A DNA stretch of 64,000 nt from contig NC_061115.1 in NCBI RefSeq assembly GCF_002878395.1, forward strand, positions 51,511,438 to 51,575,437. The letters are read 5' to 3'. This document shows positions 1-10,905 of the stretch, one piece after another. Both the position numbers and the translations under genes were made by a program. The stretch comes from Capsicum annuum (Eukaryota; Streptophyta; Magnoliopsida; Solanales; Solanaceae). How positions within the stretch are numbered: position 1 is the first letter of the stretch; every line of letters starts with the position of its first letter. The notes beneath the pieces were generated by a model, which saw nothing but the letters and a program-made list of their open reading frames with translations, searched no databases and had not been told where the DNA came from.

Positions 1-43
1 CATTTTCCACTACAAAAGTAAATGTAAAGAGGAGACCAAAAAA

Positions 44-230
44 GGCAGCCTGGTGTAGGAAGCATCTCGCGCCCACACAGGGTCTGAGGAAGGGACGCAC
101 CCCAAGTGGGGCGGGGATGATCTGGGCAGCCTCCTCTGAGCCAAGCATCAACAAATTAGTGGCTGACTTAAACCTGTGACCTATTGATCACACGGAAACA
201 ACTTTACCCCTGCTCCTAGGCTCCCCCTTT
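44..230 (+). repeat. Au-type SINE
   Basis: This stretch follows the Au SINE layout: it opens with ggcagcctggtgtaggaagc, has a middle part with aagggacgcaccccaag, a degenerate pol III B box (acttaaacctgtgacc) and closes with aggctcccccttt. The match is by recall of the family consensus, first known from Aegilops and present in Solanaceae. It lies in the intron that precedes the first exon seen in this window. Confidence 0.8.
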
Positions 231-603
231 AGACACGGCTAAAAAATGTGGACAAAGGGTGACCAAGAATTATAACCTATTGGTACCGGTTAGAGTCTAC
301 CTCATAGTAAGTGTGGATTCAATTATTACTGTCGCTCTTCACCTTCCTTTTATTTATCTAACATAAAGCAAAAAAGTTAGGTTATTTTTTATCATCTTTG
401 TCTTTAGTGGAAAAGTTTCTAGTATCTAGTGAAGGTAACAGTCTAACAGGTACCCTGAGGATTAGTTGGAGTGTACAAACTGGCATCCTTATCCAAAAAG
501 TGTAGAGAGGGGTAAGGGTTGATCTGCGGGTGCTTTTCAACAGGTGGTTCTATGAAACTTCATAGCTTTAAAAGAAGCTAACTTAACTACTGCGTTTTTT
601 CAG
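231..603 (+). other. intron sequence upstream of the gene's penultimate visible exon
   Basis: AT-rich sequence without a convincing exon. It ends in a pyrimidine-rich tract and a cag acceptor at 601-603. The donor lies left of the window or could not be recognised. Confidence 0.5.
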
Positions 604-1044
604 TGTCTATCGAGGGCACTTAGGAATGAGAATCCAAAATTGCTGATGGCAGCATCTGCAGTCCTCCTACCAATCCAACCTCTGATGGTTTCTGCTGTAC
701 ACACTGGAATGATGGAGGTATATATCTGCGTCTGAAATATGATGCTCGAATGAACTACATTTGGCCACCATTTTATTCTCTTCCATGTAGCTCTTCCCTT
801 GTCCGCAAAGAATTTGATTTAAAGGACTGTCTTCACTCTTTTTCCCATTTAGGTTGCATTTGCCAAAAGAGCATTTCAAGATCCAGATCTGAGGATGAGC
901 CACAATGTGCACAAAATGTCATCACTACTAGGTGGTGCTCTTTTCATTGCTGATGATATCTTTCCTGAAACACCTTTCTTGCATGCTGGTTGGCATCTTG
1001 CTGCTGCTGTTGGGGTGAGCACTTGCAATAAGCTTCTTGAGTAG
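604..1044 (+). CDS. 3' end of a host gene: membrane protein with a C-terminal HxxxH motif (partial, two exons)
   Basis: Two exons give an uninterrupted 101-residue C-terminus. Exon 604-717 encodes 38 residues (starting CLSRALRNEN) and is followed by a GT donor at 718. The intron 718-852 ends in tttcccatttag. Exon 853-1044 encodes 63 residues ending STCNKLLE and a TAG stop; the exons join in phase 0. The protein has two hydrophobic stretches, around LLMAASAVLLPIQPLMVSAV and SSLLGGALFIADD. Near the end is HAGWHLAAAVG, an HxxxH signature in a membrane segment preceded by acidic residues. This arrangement recalls the last helix of CREST-superfamily membrane hydrolases (alkaline ceramidase, TMEM8/DUF3522 relatives). 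That assignment is inference; that it is a real gene is well supported by the splice sites and codon structure. The 5' part lies outside the window. A hAT transposon sits about 440 bp after the stop and an Au SINE sits in the upstream intron. Confidence 0.8.
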
Positions 1045-1480
1045 GTTGCTATTATTCCAATCTAATTCCCGTTAAATTTGCCGAAACCACTTGCCATAGC
1101 CTGCAAAGATTGTCCATTTATTCAAACCAGAAATGACAAAGATCAGTATCTTAACTCAATGGTCAATTTATAGTAGTAGTGATAGTTATCTGTTATAGTT
1201 ATGTGCTATGGAATATGGCAATTAAGCGTTGCTTTGTATTATGGATGGTGCCAGTGTGAAACATTGTTTGCAGAATATGATTTTTCTTGTCTTGCTGCAC
1301 TTTCTTCTCTGTTGCTGATGAAAGTCTAGTATTCTTGCAGACGAAATCCAGTGTTATCCAAAGCGAAAGTACAAAAAAGCTCTCAGCTCTGTTGGGACTT
1401 TTAGTGCAAACCACAAATAGAGAGTGAACGTTGATGAAAAAAGGCAAAGAGGAAAAAAAATACAAATATAGATGTTCTGC
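1045..1480 (+). other. 3' flank / probable 3' UTR of the host gene
   Basis: There is no further coding exon. The sequence continues on the other side of the hAT element at 5602, since the 8-bp TGTTCTGC at 1473-1480 is repeated at 5594-5601. The original downstream region was therefore split by the insertion. Confidence 0.55.
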
Positions 1481-2116
1481 TAAAGATGTCAAACGGGCCG
1501 GTTTGAGCTGGCCTAAACCGGCCCGATTCAGCTTACTTAAATGGCCCGACCCGGTAGATCGGCTGTAGGGTACTGGTCCTGGACTGGGCCAATTTTATTA
1601 TTGGGCCCGGTTAACCTGGCTGGACCTATCCAGGCCTGCTGGTTAACTAGCTCGGCCCGGATAAGCTTTTTTTTATTTTTTTATTTCGGATTTTTGACCG
1701 TTGGGCCAAAGTAGCCGTTGGGTCCAACGGCTATATGGCCGTTTGGAGCCAAAAACGGCTACTTCGACCTTTTTAATTAATTTTTTTTTTCATTTAAAAT
1801 ATTTTTTTAAACCCAAAAAATTTTCTATAAATGCCCTACACTTTCTAATCATTTTTCACACAATTTTCATTTTCTCAAATCTCACTCTCTCAAATCTCAA
1901 ATATTTTATATATTTCCTAAAATGTTCAATTCAATTTTTTAATTTGTGATTATAAAGTACGAGTGGAAGTTTTTAAAGTCGCGATTTTTGGATACTTTCA
2001 ATATTTGGTATTGTCGTTTTATCTCTTACTTTTAATTTTTAATTAGTGTATTAATTGTTTAATACTTAATTTTATTATATTCGTGTATTTTGAATTTTTT
2101 TAGTTTGATTTATATT

Positions 2117-4472
2117 ATGGATAAATTAAGAAACCTCGCTAGTAAAAGTGTCAAAATTTTGTCTCGGAAGTGCTAGTGGTAGTAAAAAGTGAATTATTGG
2201 CGGTAGAGGTAGTTCAAGTAGTAGATATACTCGTGTGTCTCTGGTACCGCGAGTTAACCTTTTGAGGAAGAAGTAGGTGTAGGTGCTCACGATATGAATT
2301 ATGTAGAAGTTCAGAAAAATTACAATATAGAACAAGAAAATGAAGTAGATGCGGTTGATTTAGATAAAGTTGAAAATATGGGTGAGACATCCGCATTAGG
2401 AAATGTTAATGTTAGATCTGAATCGGTTAATTGCCCTCCCCATCGTCCCCGTGCCCCAAGAGCTCGTAGAACAACTAGTATTGCATGATAATTTTTTACG
2501 CGTATAGGAGATATTGAGGTGCAATGCAATATTTGTCAACAAGTATTTAAGCATAAAAGTGGAGGCAAGCAAGGAGGTACAGGTACGTTAATGAGACATA
2601 AATGATAATCACGAAAGAGAGTTATTTATTGCAAAAGGTGGTGAGGCTGTTGATGGGCCAACACAAACTAGAATGGACCCAACCCAGTAACAGGTCAGAT
2701 CATTAAGAATTATAATAAATATAGGAATCGGAAAAAAGTAGCAAAAATGGTAGCTGTGGGTTGTTTGCCTTTCAGTTTTTCTTCTTCGGTTGTGTTTATT
2801 CATTATATTCAAACAATTTATAATCCTATGTTTAATGGTAGTTCTAGAAGTACTTGTCGGATCAATATTTTTAGACTTCATTCACAATATGTTTTTTATT
2901 TATCTACATTGTTAAAAAATATTCAATGTAGAATGACTCTAACTTCTGATCGTGGTCGTGCTGTTAATAAAAATGATTATTTAACCATTACTTGTCACTG
3001 GATAGATAGTAATTATGTTATGCAAAAACATATTCTTGCTTTTTTGTATGATGAAGATCGTAGACATACTGGAGAACTTATTGCTGAATCGATAAGTTAA
3101 GTTGCAAAATTTTATTGTATTGAAAAAAAAGTCCTATGTATTGCTTTTGATAATGTTTCTAACAACAAGACTGCTATTACAAAGTTAAAAGCTAAGCTCT
3201 CTCCATCGTTACCTGAAATATTTCATTTAAGTGTGCTTGTCATATATAAAATTTAATTGTAAGAGATGGTCTTGAATTTTTTGAGCTTTATATTGAAAAA
3301 ATTCGGCTTGCTGGGGCTTTATTCAAGGAAATAATCGAAGAAAAGAATTAGAGAATTTAAAGTTAAATGTCAAGAAAATGGACTTAGACCTCTATTGATA
3401 CCTGAAGAATGTGATACTAGATGGAATGCTACGTATGATTATTTAAAAACTTGTTATGCTTATAGAGTTTCTATTACACTAACTTTTAACCAACATTGTG
3501 GTTCATTTGCTGATTCGATTGAATGTATGCTACATGATTCTGATTGGGCTGTAATTGATGATCTTGTTAAGTTTTTGAAAAAAATTTATATAGCTACAGT
3601 TGAATTTTTCGGTGCTTATTATCCTACTGTTTGTAATATTTTAGCATATATAATTGATATTTCTACTTTGCTAAAAAAAAATATAAGAATAAAGAAAGTT
3701 ACAAAGAAGCTGTTGGTGTTATATTTGCAAAATTTTAAAAACATTTTTTTCGATTCCCTCTATTTACTTGGTTGGTGCTATACTAAATTCATGTATAAAA
3801 TATACTACTATGTGCCACTTTAGTACTCTTATTTATTCTAACTTAGAGATAAATACTAACAATGCTTCTGATGATGGAAAACTGGAACAACTAGATTTGT
3901 ATACGGCTATGAGTGATGCGAACATTTACATAGATAAATTATATAACCATTATGCTGATTTACTTGATTTAGTTGTACCGATAAATATCACTTCAACTGT
4001 CGCTTCTCATCCTTCCGAGGAGCCATCATCTTCTAAAAGGCCGGCATATAGTGGTTTTCCTGATTACTTTTATGATTTAAATGTTTGGAACAGTTTTGAG
4101 GAGGGAACTTACACAACAGCTTCTCGGGAAGAACTTAAGTATTATCTTCGAACACCAATAGAGGATCGTAGACGGCGGATCAACGCGTTGGATTGGTGGA
4201 AGAATAATGAAACACAATATCTTGTGCTTTCAAGATTAGCTAGAGATATATTGAATGTTCTAATGTCAACCGTTGCATCGGAGATCGTTTTTAGTTAGAG
4301 ACGAAAACATCTTGGAGACAATCGACACTCATTGGGAAGCAATGCTATGAATGTTCTAGTTTGCCTTAGAGATTGGATTAAAGTGGAACGAAGAAATCAA
4401 GGAATGGAGGTGGAGCTGAAAGACGAACAGAATCTTGAAGAAATTATGACTTCAAGGGAGAACTCAGCATAA
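2117..4472 (+). pseudogene. decayed hAT transposase with BED zinc finger
   Basis: Several frames must be combined to follow this transposase, so it is a pseudogene. A start at 2117 reads MDKLRNLASKS and soon stops. Around 2480-2610 the BED finger is visible as IEVQCNICQQVFKHKSGG followed by TLMRHK. Near 2940-3000 is the RNase-H-like core start LTSDRGRAVNKNDYLT with the first catalytic Asp. Near 3150 FDNVSNN holds the second Asp, and near 3225-3270 the CACHI and LIVRDGLE blocks sit either side of a stop. CDTRWNATYDYL (about 3410) and FFGAYYPTVCNI (about 3610) are core landmarks. The C-terminal dimerisation block ends at 4297 with NALDWWKNNETQYLVLSRLA and STVASEIVFS. After a TAG the frame continues to LRDWIKVERRN and ENSA, stopping at 4472. 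The layout matches plant BED/RICESLEEPER-like transposases. Confidence 0.9.
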
Positions 4473-4809
4473 TTAAGTTCAATGCATGATTTTACCCCCA
4501 TTAACTTTGACTATCCTATGTAAGTTCCCGTTAATATTAATATGGATGAGTTGGAAAAAATGATGAAAACTTTATAGATTTTTCATTCATGTGCATTATA
4601 AATTTCGAATCATTTTGCATTTTGCAATCAATAAAATATAATATTCATTCACTCTTTATTTTGTAATTTTTTTTCATTTAATGATTTAAATTGAATTTCT
4701 AGTTTAAATTAAATACTTAATTTTAATATATTACTAATTTACTATCAAGTATTATTAATTTATTATATTAAGTAACATATTTTTTAAAGTAGTACATATA
4801 TTGAATTTT

Positions 4810-4927
4810 GGAAACAGCCTCTAGCAGAAATGTAAGGTAGGACTGTGTACAATACACCCTTGTGGTAGGGCCATTCCTTGGACATCGCGCATGACGGTAG
4901 CTTTAGTTCATCAGGTTGTTCTTTTTA
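4810..4927 (-). repeat. partial Au SINE inside the hAT element, minus strand
   Basis: The plus strand reads ggaaacagcctctagcagaa, then gactgtgtacaatacaccct, then gacatcgcgcatgacggtag. This is the reverse complement of the first part of the Au SINE. The half carrying the B box and 3' end is missing. It lies between the transposase pseudogene and the right hAT end. Confidence 0.75.
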
Positions 4928-5345
4928 GTACATATATATGTATATATATTTTCTATAGGCTCTAAAGTAGTATATATTTAACGTATACATGTGTATATGT
5001 TTTATAAATTAGTATATAACTATATAAATTGTATATATTGTAGTATATGTTTTATTTAAAGTAGTACATATATATTGAATGATACGTATATATGTGTATA
5101 TATTGTCTATAGACTCTAAAGTAGTATATATTTAACGTATACATGTGTATACGTTTTATAAATTATTATATATCTTGTAGTATATGTTTTATTTAAAGTA
5201 GTAAATATATTTAACTAATGTATAGTCGTATACACGATTACATGTGTAATTGTGTAAATGTTTTTAAATTTCTAATGTAGTATATACTATATATGTAGTG
5301 TATATATATTGTTTAACGTATTTAAAATGTATATAGGTGGGTATA
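4928..5345. repeat. AT-rich TATA/GTATA repeat zone with a ~154-bp direct duplication
   Basis: The stretch beginning tctaaagtagtatatattta occurs at 4961 and again at 5115, with the following acgtatacatgtgtat also shared. The surrounding DNA is alternating TA/TG. It belongs to the hAT right arm and has no coding potential. Confidence 0.75.
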
Positions 5346-5601
5346 TATAGTGTATATTGGAGAAAAAACTTTTAACTTTTTTTTTTTTTTTTTGGTTTTG
5401 ACTGAATTTTGGACCGGTTTTAACCGGGTTAGGTGTAGTGGCCCGGTCCCGGATTGTTTCTTGAAAATTTACTATTGGGGCCGAAACCGAACTGACCCGT
5501 TAAACCTGGCCCGGAATCGGACCGACCCACAACCCATTTAATTGTGACGGGCTGGTTCTGGATTGACCCGGCCCGGCCCCGTTAACAGCCCTATGTTCTG
5601 C

Positions 5602-6128
5602 CCAATACTAATAATTATAAGCATATGAACAAAGAAATTGGAAAAAGATTACGATGAAGTGAAAGGTTAAGTGCTGTTTTGTGATGACAAAGGAAAGTAT
5701 GCCTTGGAACCTTGATGATGACATTCAAGCGTACATTGAGCGAGATGAAGAGCTCAACATGTTTTGAGCCCCGATTCAGGACATAAATCACGTCATTGAC
5801 AACACACGACATTTTAACATATGGATGAGTTCTCATGTGAATAATGTTGGACGTTGGACTGTCGTAGATATGTTATTGAGGAAGTCCTGAATTTATTTGT
5901 TTACTATTTGTTGTAAAAGTGCTTGTGTGGGTAGCCTCTGGGACAATTTTTGTTGACAGATTTGCTTCATCACATGAGATGGCCATACACCAATACCTCT
6001 AGGTCAACAAAGTAACCAACTCACACAATTTGACAACCCATAACTACGATATGAGGGGGTAATGTCAAAAAAACCTAGCAATACACACCTCATTTTTCAA
6101 TGATATTGTTGACTACTTTTGTCCAAAT
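5602..6128. other. unassigned intergenic DNA
   Basis: This continues the sequence interrupted by the hAT element. I see no exon chain, transposon end or RNA gene. Confidence 0.5.
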
Positions 6129-6268
6129 TACAATATACGTAATATAATCCCACAAAGTGGGGTCTGTGGAGGTAGAGATGTAGAGTATACACAGACCATA
6201 CACATGCCTCAGAGGTAGAGAGATGGTTTTCGATAGAGGTTGTTTTTGATAGACCCTCGACTCAAGGG
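6129..6268 (-). repeat. TS-type Solanaceae SINE (minus strand)
   Basis: The plus strand runs taatcccacaaagtggggtc, then tagagtatacacagacc, then cctcagaggtagagag and tgatagaccctcgactc. In reverse complement this is the TS SINE 3' part, from the gagggtctatc region to the gggattac end. The segment near 6220-6250 carries a small internal duplication. The terminal TTG repeats are not preserved. Confidence 0.75.
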
Positions 6269-7837
6269 AAAAAAAAAGTCCAAAACAGTCTAGGGAAGTA
6301 ATTTTTGTCCCAAATAAAAGTAGGAATACAGCAGCATTCTCACACACTTACCCTTCTTTTCTACCTTCCCAAAGGGACAACTGAAAAAATACTGAAAAAC
6401 TCGAGGGTGGGTTCAAATTAGAATTCAAGTTCTATGCACCAATGGTGCAAGAAAATATTAAAGCATTGGATCTAGTCTCTTATTCACCTGCACAATTCAT
6501 CGAGTCCAACTGATGTTTCTCTCTGTGTCCTTTCTTAGTGCACTTCCACTTCTGCAGCTAAAGTGACTATGCCCAAAAAATCCTTAGTTATAAGTTGATT
6601 CCAGTTGAGCATCTTTCGAGTGAGATTTTGAGAGTTGCTAGTTAGAGAGCACAGTATGACGAAATTAATCTTTATTGTTAACACATTAGTAATTGTGTTG
6701 AGTCATTTGAACTTAGAGGTCTAACACTCGTTAAATTTTTTATTAAATTATTGAATACAAAGGGAGAAGCTAATAAATAAAAAATATGGAGGAGATGCAT
6801 AAATAGGTGCAAAAGATATTTTCAAGCTTGCAAACACAAAGCAAAACCACGCAGCTAAACACTTCCATAATATTTCTTGATTTGCTTCTTCTTTATACGG
6901 GCATTCAAACCATAATTACTTTAAAAATAAAATAATATGATGAAAATACAACACTCAGTTAAAAAGACTTGAGTAAACATAGAGAAGCTTACACTACATT
7001 TTCAAATATGTTTCTTAATTTTGTTAAGTCTCGTGACAACGTCTTTCATGTTATCCTTAATTCTGGCTTATCGTTGGTGCAGTCTAAAGCCAGCTCTATG
7101 ATGGAGCCTAGGCAGATTACATTTTCAGAAGTGCCATCTTTTTCTTCCTCATAAATAATATTGTCATCCACAACATCCATCTTAGTCCCTGCCCAGGAAA
7201 TGCTCGCATTACCCATTTTCTCAAGTTGAGTTTCATTGCATATCTCTTCATTTTATGGGCTTCTTTTGGTCAAAACCTCCATCAACATTATTCTATAACT
7301 ATAAACATGGAAGAGAGTGACAAATAGACACTTTGAAAACTTAATGTAACATTTAGACACAAGTCTTGAAAAATGAAGTGTACAGACACCATTAGTGATG
7401 TCATCCATTTGACATATATGGATTTCTAAAAAAACAAAAACAAAAAAAATTAAAAAAGATTCTCCAAGAAGCCTCCAAAAAAGGTCCATTTTCTACCTAC
7501 TTTTTCCATTCCGACGACTTTTTCACCGATATTTTCCTCCTCACAACTGAAAATCACCATTATCTTGCTTATTGCTTTTATTTTTATCCCATTTTCTTTC
7601 AAATAACTTCAAAAAAATATTTTCCTACCATTATTACTAGCTTGAGAAGCTTCCAAAATCACTCCACAACTCGTTAGTAGATAGATTCCTATAGTTTAGA
7701 AGCACTATAAATACCTTTCTCCATTTTAGAGCAAGGAGAGCATCGATTAAAACACAATTTTTGTACGGATTATTTACTAGTCATCGACTAGTTATAAGCC
7801 AATATCGTAATGTAAGATCGATCAGTATAGTCTGTAA
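6269..7837. other. unassigned intergenic DNA
   Basis: Low-complexity, AT-rich sequence with no supported gene. Around 7250-7500 the text resembles the ends of abundant Solanaceae Mutator-like elements, but I could not fix both ends. Confidence 0.4.
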
Positions 7838-8344
7838 TGACAGTAGCTGAAGTTGTTATTGATGGCAGTGATGAAATGAGAGTATGGGGGAGACTCCCAA
7901 ATGTTGGAATTGAAAATCTTTTATTAAGGTGACAATGCCCATTGTGTTGCATTGCAATGGTTCATATGATGACATGGTTCGAAGCATAATTGAGAAAAGA
8001 AAATTAGCTTGCGATCCAAGCGACATGGTGGTTAGCTATCTAATGAATGGAAGGAGAAAAATATATCCCACATTCATAAAGAATGATAGGCACGTGTCCT
8101 TATACATGTTGGATGTTGTTGCCGATGACTTTAGACTATTGAGGATAAATGTCGTCGTGATGTCTCCCGTACTTTTACCACTACACCTGGCAGTGGACGA
8201 TAACGATTTGGTTAAACATGAGAACTCGGCTGATCATTAAATGAGTATGGATGATTATCTAATGGATATGGAATATCATCCAATGGATACGGAATATCCC
8301 AAATGGTTTCAAAAAGAGCAAGGGGAGTGTAGATCGGGATCATA
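7838..8344 (+). pseudogene. fragment of a Mutator-like (MULE) transposase N-terminal region
   Basis: The longest open piece, 7929-8240, reads MTMPIVLHCNGSYDDMVRSI, later SDMVVSYLMNGRRKIYPTFI and HVSLYMLDVVADD, then LRINVV. I recall this as the N-terminal region of plant MuDR-type transposases that precedes the MuDR domain. The same frame continues past the TAA at 8238 with acidic, Met/Asp/Tyr-rich sequence to a TAA ending near 8344. An upstream in-frame short ORF begins at 7838. No DDE core or SWIM finger follows, because a gypsy LTR begins at 8421. Family assignment is from memory; it could be an unrelated host fragment. Confidence 0.5.
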
Positions 8345-8420
8345 ACCCAACCATTCATTCTCCAATGGAAATAATTTCTACATAAAATAAATATTTAGTA
8401 GCAAAATTGAGCCAAAAATA

Positions 8421-10704
8421 TGACACGATCTGAACCAGGGCCTAATCATGTCGGATGCCTCAAGCTCAACCAGGATCGGAGGTCACCCCCAATACCCTAA
8501 ACATAACCGCCCTACACCTTTTATTTGATAAAATTTTGAATATATATAACATAAACAAATAGAACAATCACAAATCAATTATAGTCAAACGGTGTTAGCC
8601 CCAATACCAATACCAATGCCAAGGCTGACACTAATGTCGACACCTCCTATACCAACACAAAGTAGTCCCACAAAGCCTCTATCCGAAAATAAAAAAATCA
8701 CCGTTCGGGACAAGCCCCCGATCATAGCAAAAACCAAAGTCTATGATATGACAAAAGTATGTAGAGAAATCCATAACATGAAATGGAGCCTTCCAGAGTA
8801 TAGAAGCTCACCACTTCAATCCAACACAAGTTGTCCCCGAATCCAATCACTGAAAAGAAAGAGTAGTATGGCCGATTCCTGCATCACATGGGGATACAAC
8901 GCTCGAAGATGGGTTAGCGGGTGAACGCTAGCATGCACTCAGGATAAGGATAAAATAATGCCAATATTTGAAACCAAGTAAATAATCGTATGCAAGCACA
9001 ACCATACACATATATATATATAATCCATGTTAGAAAAGAAAATCGGGTTTAGCATGCCTTTAAAATCATTAACCTGAGTATGTGTAGCTTAAGCATCCTA
9101 GAACCACCCACCGAATATGTGGGTCCAGTGTTACCCCCTGAACGGGTCCTAGTGCATGTATCCACATGAACAGGAGATATCATAGGGGCCTGGGATTCCC
9201 GTGTACCCTTCGCCCTCCATGATACATATATACAAGTATAACTTAGGGAATTCCCGTGTACGCTAAGGGAATTCCCGTGCACGCTACAAGTATATGGTTG
9301 CCACGACCAATCCTCATGTCGGAAAACATGAGTTTCCAGTGTCCGACCATTGGACTCACACTTTCACGGTTAGCTATCACAACCCGCCATTATTGCCCAA
9401 TTTAAACCGTTGGCACATAACTAAACCGCCAATTCCATATATTATTAACCAAGGCTATAAGAAGTGGTATCGTCATACCGATTATAGCTTGCAAAAAATG
9501 TCCTTAGCTAATCACTTAGGTAATTCCTATGTACCCCGTAGGTTCCATTATTAGATTCACTTGGGGGATTCCTATGTACCCCATAATGTTTTGAAACAAA
9601 GTCATGTCCACCAAGGTCTTACCATTTAGCCATTAAAACCATTTAACCAATTTAGGTTCCATTACCATATTATGCCATGCAAAGTTTTCATTGAAAGTCC
9701 AACTATGTATTAAAAGCATTCTTATAGGCATTTTAACAAACATATTGAGGGTATATAGTTTCTAGAACCAAAACCAAGAACCAATTGACCATTCCCATGA
9801 AACCACATGTCCAATTCCACAATTCTAACCACAAGTAAAACGTGGGAAAATAATATCCAACCATTTACAACCAAAACCCCCAACATACAATTCAAAACCA
9901 AATAATACCCATAATTAAATCATGAAAACCATTCATTAAAACATAGATTTAGTTGAACTAAAAATGAGGGAGAAGTAACATTCCTTAGATACTAAAGAGT
10001 ACAGAGAGAAACCGCCCTTGTAAGCCCTGAATTGTTTGTATTGAGGAAACCCTAGACTTTCCTGACCCAAGAACTTGAGAGAGATTTAAGAGTGATTTGA
10101 GAGTGTTTGATTAGGGAACAGTAGGTTAATAAAGTTTCAAGAGTGTTTTAAGTCGTGGGGTCAAATGAAGTTAAGAGGGAAAACATCCAGAATATCCCCA
10201 ACTTAAACTGTAAAAATTTCCACAGGTGGGTATGGTTTGGGCACCTCACACGTACCCCATCTTATGAGTAGAACCCCTAAATTTTACCTAGGATAGAATG
10301 TTGTACAACACACACTGTCCATCATACAACTCCCCTTGCCTAAGTCGTACTATCACCATACGATAATACCTATCTAGTCATACCCTAAGCAGAATGTCAA
10401 GGCTAAACGATGAAGAACATATGGTTTAGACTCTACCACTCATACCCTATCCTTATAGCTCATAGTGAGCCACTCATATTCAGAGCCAAGTTAAACATTA
10501 ATTTTTAGATTAAGTGAAGGATTAACCCAACGACCCATCACCAACCATATGACCCGTATCACCAAACCATAACCACAACAGAAACTCAACTACCAAGCTC
10601 TGGCATCCCGTGCCCTCACCATACGACTCGTATGGTGAGTCATATGATCCATATAAAGTTGAAAACTCAAGAAATTTTCAAGTACCAAAACTGAGGGTGT
10701 TTCA
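8421..10704 (-). repeat. E1 3' LTR (2284 bp)
   Basis: In element orientation it starts TGAAACACCCTCAGTTTTGG at 10704 and ends with a TGGTTCAGATCGTGTCA-type 3' end at 8421, giving TG...CA ends. A related segment (9113-9970) recurs at 16425-17270. The promoter-proximal block 10240-10640 is rich in TACGA/TCGTA words. Confidence 0.85.
10240..10640 (-). promoter_or_regulatory. E1 U3 word block with 12-bp inverted repeat
   Basis: The words CATACGA and TCGTA recur in both orientations (near 10344, 10357, 10619 and 10628). At 10615-10639 two perfect 12-base arms, CTCACCATACGA and TCGTATGGTGAG, flank a single base. A role as a promoter or enhancer array is inference from its place in the LTR. Confidence 0.5.
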
Positions 10705-10721
10705 ATTCTCCTTTCACTTGG
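10705..10721 (-). other. E1 polypurine tract
   Basis: On the minus strand the sequence is CCAAGTGAAAGGAGAAT, directly before the LTR start TGAAACACC. It is the second-strand primer site of a Ty3/gypsy element and fixes the LTR boundary. Confidence 0.75.
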
Positions 10722-10905
10722 ATCATTCAACCTCGAACGATGGAACAAGGCAATACAAGCACAATTTTTATCCCAACACCTCAACTCTGACCTTTAACTA
10801 TGTTAGAAAACAAAGATGCAAGGAAGTCAATCTTTCCTTTAACAAAGCTTGAAAAAAAAAGTATGATGAAGAACACATACCTTCCGCATGAATATTTGAA
10901 GCAGA

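Larger units (their letters stand above)
1481..5593 (+). mobile_element. full-length hAT DNA transposon with 8-bp target-site duplication
   Basis: The ends are imperfect terminal inverted repeats: TAAAGATGTCAAACGGGCCGG on the left and, read on the opposite strand, TAGGGCTGTTAACGGGGCCGG on the right. Both sides are flanked by the identical octamer TGTTCTGC (1473-1480 and 5594-5601), the 8-bp duplication expected for hAT. Subterminal regions (1490-1660 and 5400-5590) are crowded with GGCCCG/CGGGCC words, as in hAT transposase-binding regions. The 4.1-kb body carries a decayed transposase, a partial Au SINE and an AT-rich duplicated stretch. No intact transposase remains, so it could move only with help in trans. 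Confidence 0.93.
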
